Assembly: GCF_937915125.1 (NCBI RefSeq)
Contig: NZ_CALDMP010000058.1
Span: 1 to 21,573, forward strand
Length of the DNA stretch: 21,573 nucleotides
Reading direction: 5' to 3'
Origin: an uncultured Ruminococcus sp.
GTDB taxonomy: Bacteria > Bacillota > Clostridia > Oscillospirales > Ruminococcaceae
Shown: positions 19,244 through 21,573 of the stretch, piece by piece
Numbering within the stretch: the stretch's first letter is position 1
Layout: each line of letters starts with the position of its first letter
Made by a program: the position numbers and the translations under genes
The notes under the pieces: generated by a model
Databases searched by the model: none
What the model saw: only the letters and a program-made list of their open reading frames with translations
What the model was told of the DNA's origin: nothing

Positions 19244-19690
19244 TCAATTCCTTTCCGATTGTTCCCGTTCTGCATCCTGTGCTTTCTGTTTCCGGCTGAG
19301 TACGCTGACTGTATTTTTCCATGCAGCCGGCAGGGGCACGCCCATCAGCCCGGCATTTTCCGTGATCGAGATCACCTCGTTTGTACAAAAGCCGATGATC
19401 ACTGCGTTGCGCAGAATCGCACAGCCCAGCAGCAGATCCATTGCATGGCCAGCGGCAACCAGCATCAGCATAGCGATCTTCCGGCAGATTCCCTGGAAAC
19501 AGCGGCGGCTTTCCAGTCTGCCATTCTGGCTTTTTGCGGAACGGTGAAACACTGCGGCAGTCAGGATTCCTGTGCAGAAATCCACCGCCATAAAGGCGAG
19601 CAGTATCTGCAAACTCAGATCCCATCCACCCACAGCGGCAATCAGAAAACTGCCTGCTGTACCAGCTGCGGCGCAGATCCATTCTTTCAT
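19244..19690 (-). CDS. Phage holin (toxin-secretion/lysis holin family)
   Basis: A 148-residue small membrane protein. Hydrophobic segments are at about 5-22 and 28-48 (LQILLAFMAVDFCTGILTAA), 69-88 (RKIAMLMLVAAGHAMDLLLG) and 90-105. The motif MAVDFCTGI and the C-terminal NEVISITENAGLMGVPLP are typical of the phage holin family 4_1. The tail is charged (RKQKAQDAEREQSERN). It should form membrane holes that let the endolysin reach the wall. GGAGG lies eight bases before the ATG and its own promoter is upstream. No capsid, tail or integrase genes are nearby, so this is an isolated lysis cassette. Confidence 0.88.
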   Translation of the reverse strand: MKEWICAAAGTAGSFLIAAVGGWDLSLQILLAFMAVDFCTGILTAAVFHRSAKSQNGRLESRRCFQGICRKIAMLMLVAAGHAMDLLLGCAILRNAVIIGFCTNEVISITENAGLMGVPLPAAWKNTVSVLSRKQKAQDAEREQSERN

Positions 19691-19734
19691 GGTGATTCCT
19701 CCATCAAATCAATTCTAGCCTTCCGCATCTCAGG

Positions 19735-19762
19735 AATATACCAGCAGAACAGAAAAAGTCAA
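19735..19762 (-). promoter_or_regulatory. Promoter of the holin-endolysin unit
   Basis: On the minus strand TTGACT (19757-19762) and TATATT (19735-19740) are 16 bases apart, about 45 bases before the holin start. Confidence 0.72.
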
Positions 19763-19779
19763 CCCCTTTTTCCGGAAAA

Positions 19780-19814
19780 AAGCAAAAATACCCGGAATCC
19801 ATAGATTCCGGGTA
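19780..19814 (-). terminator. Terminator of the cell-wall-binding amidase gene
   Basis: TACCCGGAATC and GATTCCGGGTA form an 11-bp perfect stem with a 4-base loop; on the minus strand TTTTTGCTTTTTT follows. It separates the amidase gene from the holin promoter. Confidence 0.9.
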
Positions 19815-19831
19815 AAGATAGCTGTTGTATT

Positions 19832-21403
19832 TTATAGTACGCCGAAATATGCTGCGATCACAGCTGCTTCTGCTTCTGCCATGCGCTGTAGATTGGCGTC
19901 GTTAAGGAGCCAGTTTGTGGCACGGAGGTTGGTATGATAGCTGTGTTCCAGCAGGATCGCCGGAACGCCCACAGAGGTAGCACCCCGGAGCACGCCGTAA
20001 TAATCTCCATTGAGTCCCACACGTTTCCAGATGGTGCCTCCCTGATAGGTACCCATGACCTGGTGCACGGTGTCAGCCAGCTGTTGCCCCAGCACATCCG
20101 CAGCGCCTGTGACCGTACAGCACGCCAGAGGTGCATCTACAGAGGAACTATTGCAGGCATTGCTGTGCAGGCTCAGGAACAGGTCACAGCCCTCTGCTTT
20201 TTTGCCGCGCGCTTCCAGTCCCAGGTCGCCTGCCTGGGTGGGGCGTGTGGTGACGACTTCAATGCCATAGGCTTCCAGTGCCGGCTTCAGCTTCAGGTGC
20301 AGCTTCCAGCTCATATCCGATTCAAAATAGGCGCCGTTCACGGGACTGCGGTTATACTTTCCATAGTGTCCGGCGTCCAGGCAAACCCGGATGCGTCTGA
20401 GGGTGCCGTCCTCCCGGAACAGATATTTTTTTCCGTCGATGGTCTGTGAGCCGGTTACCATGGTGCCGTCATTCTGGAAATAGTATTCTTCGGTGCTGAG
20501 GGTCAGCCAGCCGGTCTGCATTATGCCGGTACTCTGGAAATAGTAGCGTTTTCCGTCAATGGTCTGCCAGCTCTTCTGCATAGTGCCATCGGCGGCAAAG
20601 TGATATTGCTTCTGGTCGATGGTCTGCCAGCCGGTCTGCATAACGTAGTCCTTGCTGAAATAATATTGCTTTCCGGCATTTTCCAGCCAGCCGGCAACAG
20701 GCGAGCCGTCTGCATCATAGAAGGAAACGGTTTTGTCCGAAAACGTACAGAACCCGGTTTCCTGGGTACCGTATTCGCCGTCGAATAAGTATTTCACGCC
20801 GTCCAGTGTGACCTCGCCTGTCACCTTTCCGGTTTCGGAGTCAATGTAATAGCGGTTTCCGGCATAAGTGAACCAGCCGCTGCACAATTGTCCGGTTTCA
20901 GGGTCATAGTACCGCCGGACGCCGTCCACCGTGCGCCACCCGGTTTTCTGTGCACCGGTATAGTCGAACAGATAGACTGTTTCGTCAATTTTCTGGGCAC
21001 CCACTGCCGCCGCATAGGTCTGGGGGTTGTAATAGTGCCAGGCGCCGTCAAAATTCTGCCATCCTGTCAGCAGGGTGCCGTCCTCCTGGAACAGGTAGGA
21101 GATACCGTCGATGACCTGTATATTGACGGCAAAAGAACCGTCCGCATAGCGATATTTTCGCCCATCAGCCGAATCGACCCAGTCGCCTTCTTCCTGCGGT
21201 TTCGGGGAAATCTTGTGGGAGACATCTGTTTCCAGTCCAGTATCCGTTGCCACGGGTACTGCGGTTGCCACAGGAACGCCGGTTGCCACAGGCACAGTCG
21301 TTGTATCCACGGCTTCTGCGGAAGCTGTCCCGGAGAACAGCAGGATCCCGCTGGCAGCTGCACTCAGCGGCAGAAGCAGCCGGAGCAGTTTGGGGTAATG
21401 CAT
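19832..21403 (-). CDS. Secreted N-acetylmuramoyl-L-alanine amidase with cell-wall-binding repeats
   Basis: A 523-residue exported peptidoglycan hydrolase. The signal peptide (1-29) ends ASA-EA. A short Val/Pro/Ala/Thr repeat (VPVATGVPVATAVPVAT, 37-53) is followed by about twelve choline-binding-type repeats (about 80-335), each with the pattern G-W-aromatic...G-x-x-Y-Y-F, for example MQTGWQTIDQKQYHFAADGT. The C-terminal Amidase_3 domain (338-523) shows VCLDAGHYG (His345), ESDMSWKLHL (Glu361), SLHSNA (His413) and LLEHSYHTN (Glu486), the zinc ligands and catalytic Glu of the family. The order repeats-then-catalytic is less common than the reverse. GAGGA lies about seven bases before the ATG. 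It has its own promoter and terminator. It probably acts in wall remodelling or cell separation; the ligand of the repeats is not known here. Confidence 0.93.
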   Translation of the reverse strand: MHYPKLLRLLLPLSAAASGILLFSGTASAEAVDTTTVPVATGVPVATAVPVATDTGLETDVSHKISPKPQEEGDWVDSADGRKYRYADGSFAVNIQVIDGISYLFQEDGTLLTGWQNFDGAWHYYNPQTYAAAVGAQKIDETVYLFDYTGAQKTGWRTVDGVRRYYDPETGQLCSGWFTYAGNRYYIDSETGKVTGEVTLDGVKYLFDGEYGTQETGFCTFSDKTVSFYDADGSPVAGWLENAGKQYYFSKDYVMQTGWQTIDQKQYHFAADGTMQKSWQTIDGKRYYFQSTGIMQTGWLTLSTEEYYFQNDGTMVTGSQTIDGKKYLFREDGTLRRIRVCLDAGHYGKYNRSPVNGAYFESDMSWKLHLKLKPALEAYGIEVVTTRPTQAGDLGLEARGKKAEGCDLFLSLHSNACNSSSVDAPLACCTVTGAADVLGQQLADTVHQVMGTYQGGTIWKRVGLNGDYYGVLRGATSVGVPAILLEHSYHTNLRATNWLLNDANLQRMAEAEAAVIAAYFGVL

Positions 21404-21423
21404 GTTGATTCCTCATTTCTCTT

Positions 21424-21449
21424 GCCTGCATCCCGGTGGGAGACAGGCA
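21424..21449 (-). promoter_or_regulatory. Leader hairpin of the amidase gene
   Basis: On the minus strand TGCCTG and CAGGCA enclose a 13- to 14-base loop in the leader, about 20 bases before the start codon. No function is evident. Confidence 0.4.
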
Positions 21450-21469
21450 GTTGTTCTCATATATTGACT

Positions 21470-21498
21470 ATTTTACAATATTTTTTTTGCTTTGTCAA
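21470..21498 (-). promoter_or_regulatory. Promoter of the cell-wall-binding amidase gene
   Basis: On the minus strand TTGACA (21493-21498) and TAAAAT (21470-21475) are 17 bases apart, with an A-rich spacer. Confidence 0.78.
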
Positions 21499-21521
21499 GG
21501 GAACTATTGCATTTTCCACAT

Positions 21522-21573
21522 AAGGTCACCTCTAAAAACCCGCTCACCCGTCATCTGCGGCGCATCTTTACGC
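21522..21573 (+). repeat. Family B repeat, left end, cut by the window edge
   Basis: The last 52 bases match 12885-12936 with only two or three differences, starting GGTCACCTCTAAAAACCCGC. The remainder lies outside the window. Confidence 0.8.

Noticed and set aside
19239..19682. N-terminal extension of the endolysin frame
   Set aside because: It lies in the holin gene in another frame. The holin reading is clearly the real one.

Overview
The window looks like chromosome of a Gram-positive, low-to-mid-GC Firmicute of the Ruminococcus/Oscillospiraceae type. The grounds are strong AAGGAGG-type ribosome sites, TTGACA/TATAAT promoters, a T-box leader on tyrS, a secreted protein with a C-terminal type I dockerin (a hallmark of cellulosome-bearing ruminococci), choline-binding-type cell-wall repeats and many small palindromic intergenic repeats. 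The species cannot be fixed from the sequence alone.

Layout. 1-409: repeat-rich intergenic DNA and the promoter of a membrane-anchored VanY-like D,D-carboxypeptidase (410-1603), followed by mscL (1658-2134) and a terminator. 2135-2572: a gene-free stretch packed with perfect hairpins. 2573-4451 (minus): a tyrA-prmA operon. 4691-6154 (minus): glgA with a long structured leader. 6552-8147: a class B penicillin-binding protein. 8295-10396: two adjacent P-loop GTPases of the CobW class, the first with a very His-rich insert, the second fused to a DUF1980-like C-terminal domain. 10522-10598 (minus): tRNA-Pro. 10876-11207: a candidate type I toxin-antitoxin locus (27-residue hydrophobic peptide on the minus strand, convergent short RNA on the plus strand, shared terminator hairpin). 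11251-12810: T-box and tyrS. 12829-13355: four kinds of repeat nested together, including a small IS66-like element with a perfect 8-bp target duplication. 13436-15158 (minus): a lipoprotein gene followed by a small dockerin protein. 15523-15598: tRNA-Thr. 15966-18085: debris of a plasmid or integrative element (a RepA-like fragment, another coding fragment) with an intact RHH/RelE-type toxin-antitoxin operon and two small accessory genes. 18513-19690 (minus): a stand-alone phage-type holin/endolysin pair. 19832-21403 (minus): a secreted amidase with cell-wall-binding repeats.

Themes. Cell-envelope functions dominate the housekeeping part (carboxypeptidase, mechanosensitive channel, PBP, two amidases, holin). 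The accessory part consists of toxin-antitoxin loci, a degraded replicon and at least five families of short non-autonomous repeats. One repeat supplies the stop codon of a gene (18083-18085) and another forms the leader of the PBP gene. The most interesting single locus is the putative antisense-regulated toxin at 10876-11207. It has paired consensus promoters, a sequestered ribosome site, a shared terminator and a short sequence in the antisense RNA that could pair with the toxin's ribosome site.

All family assignments come from reading motifs by eye; no database search was run.
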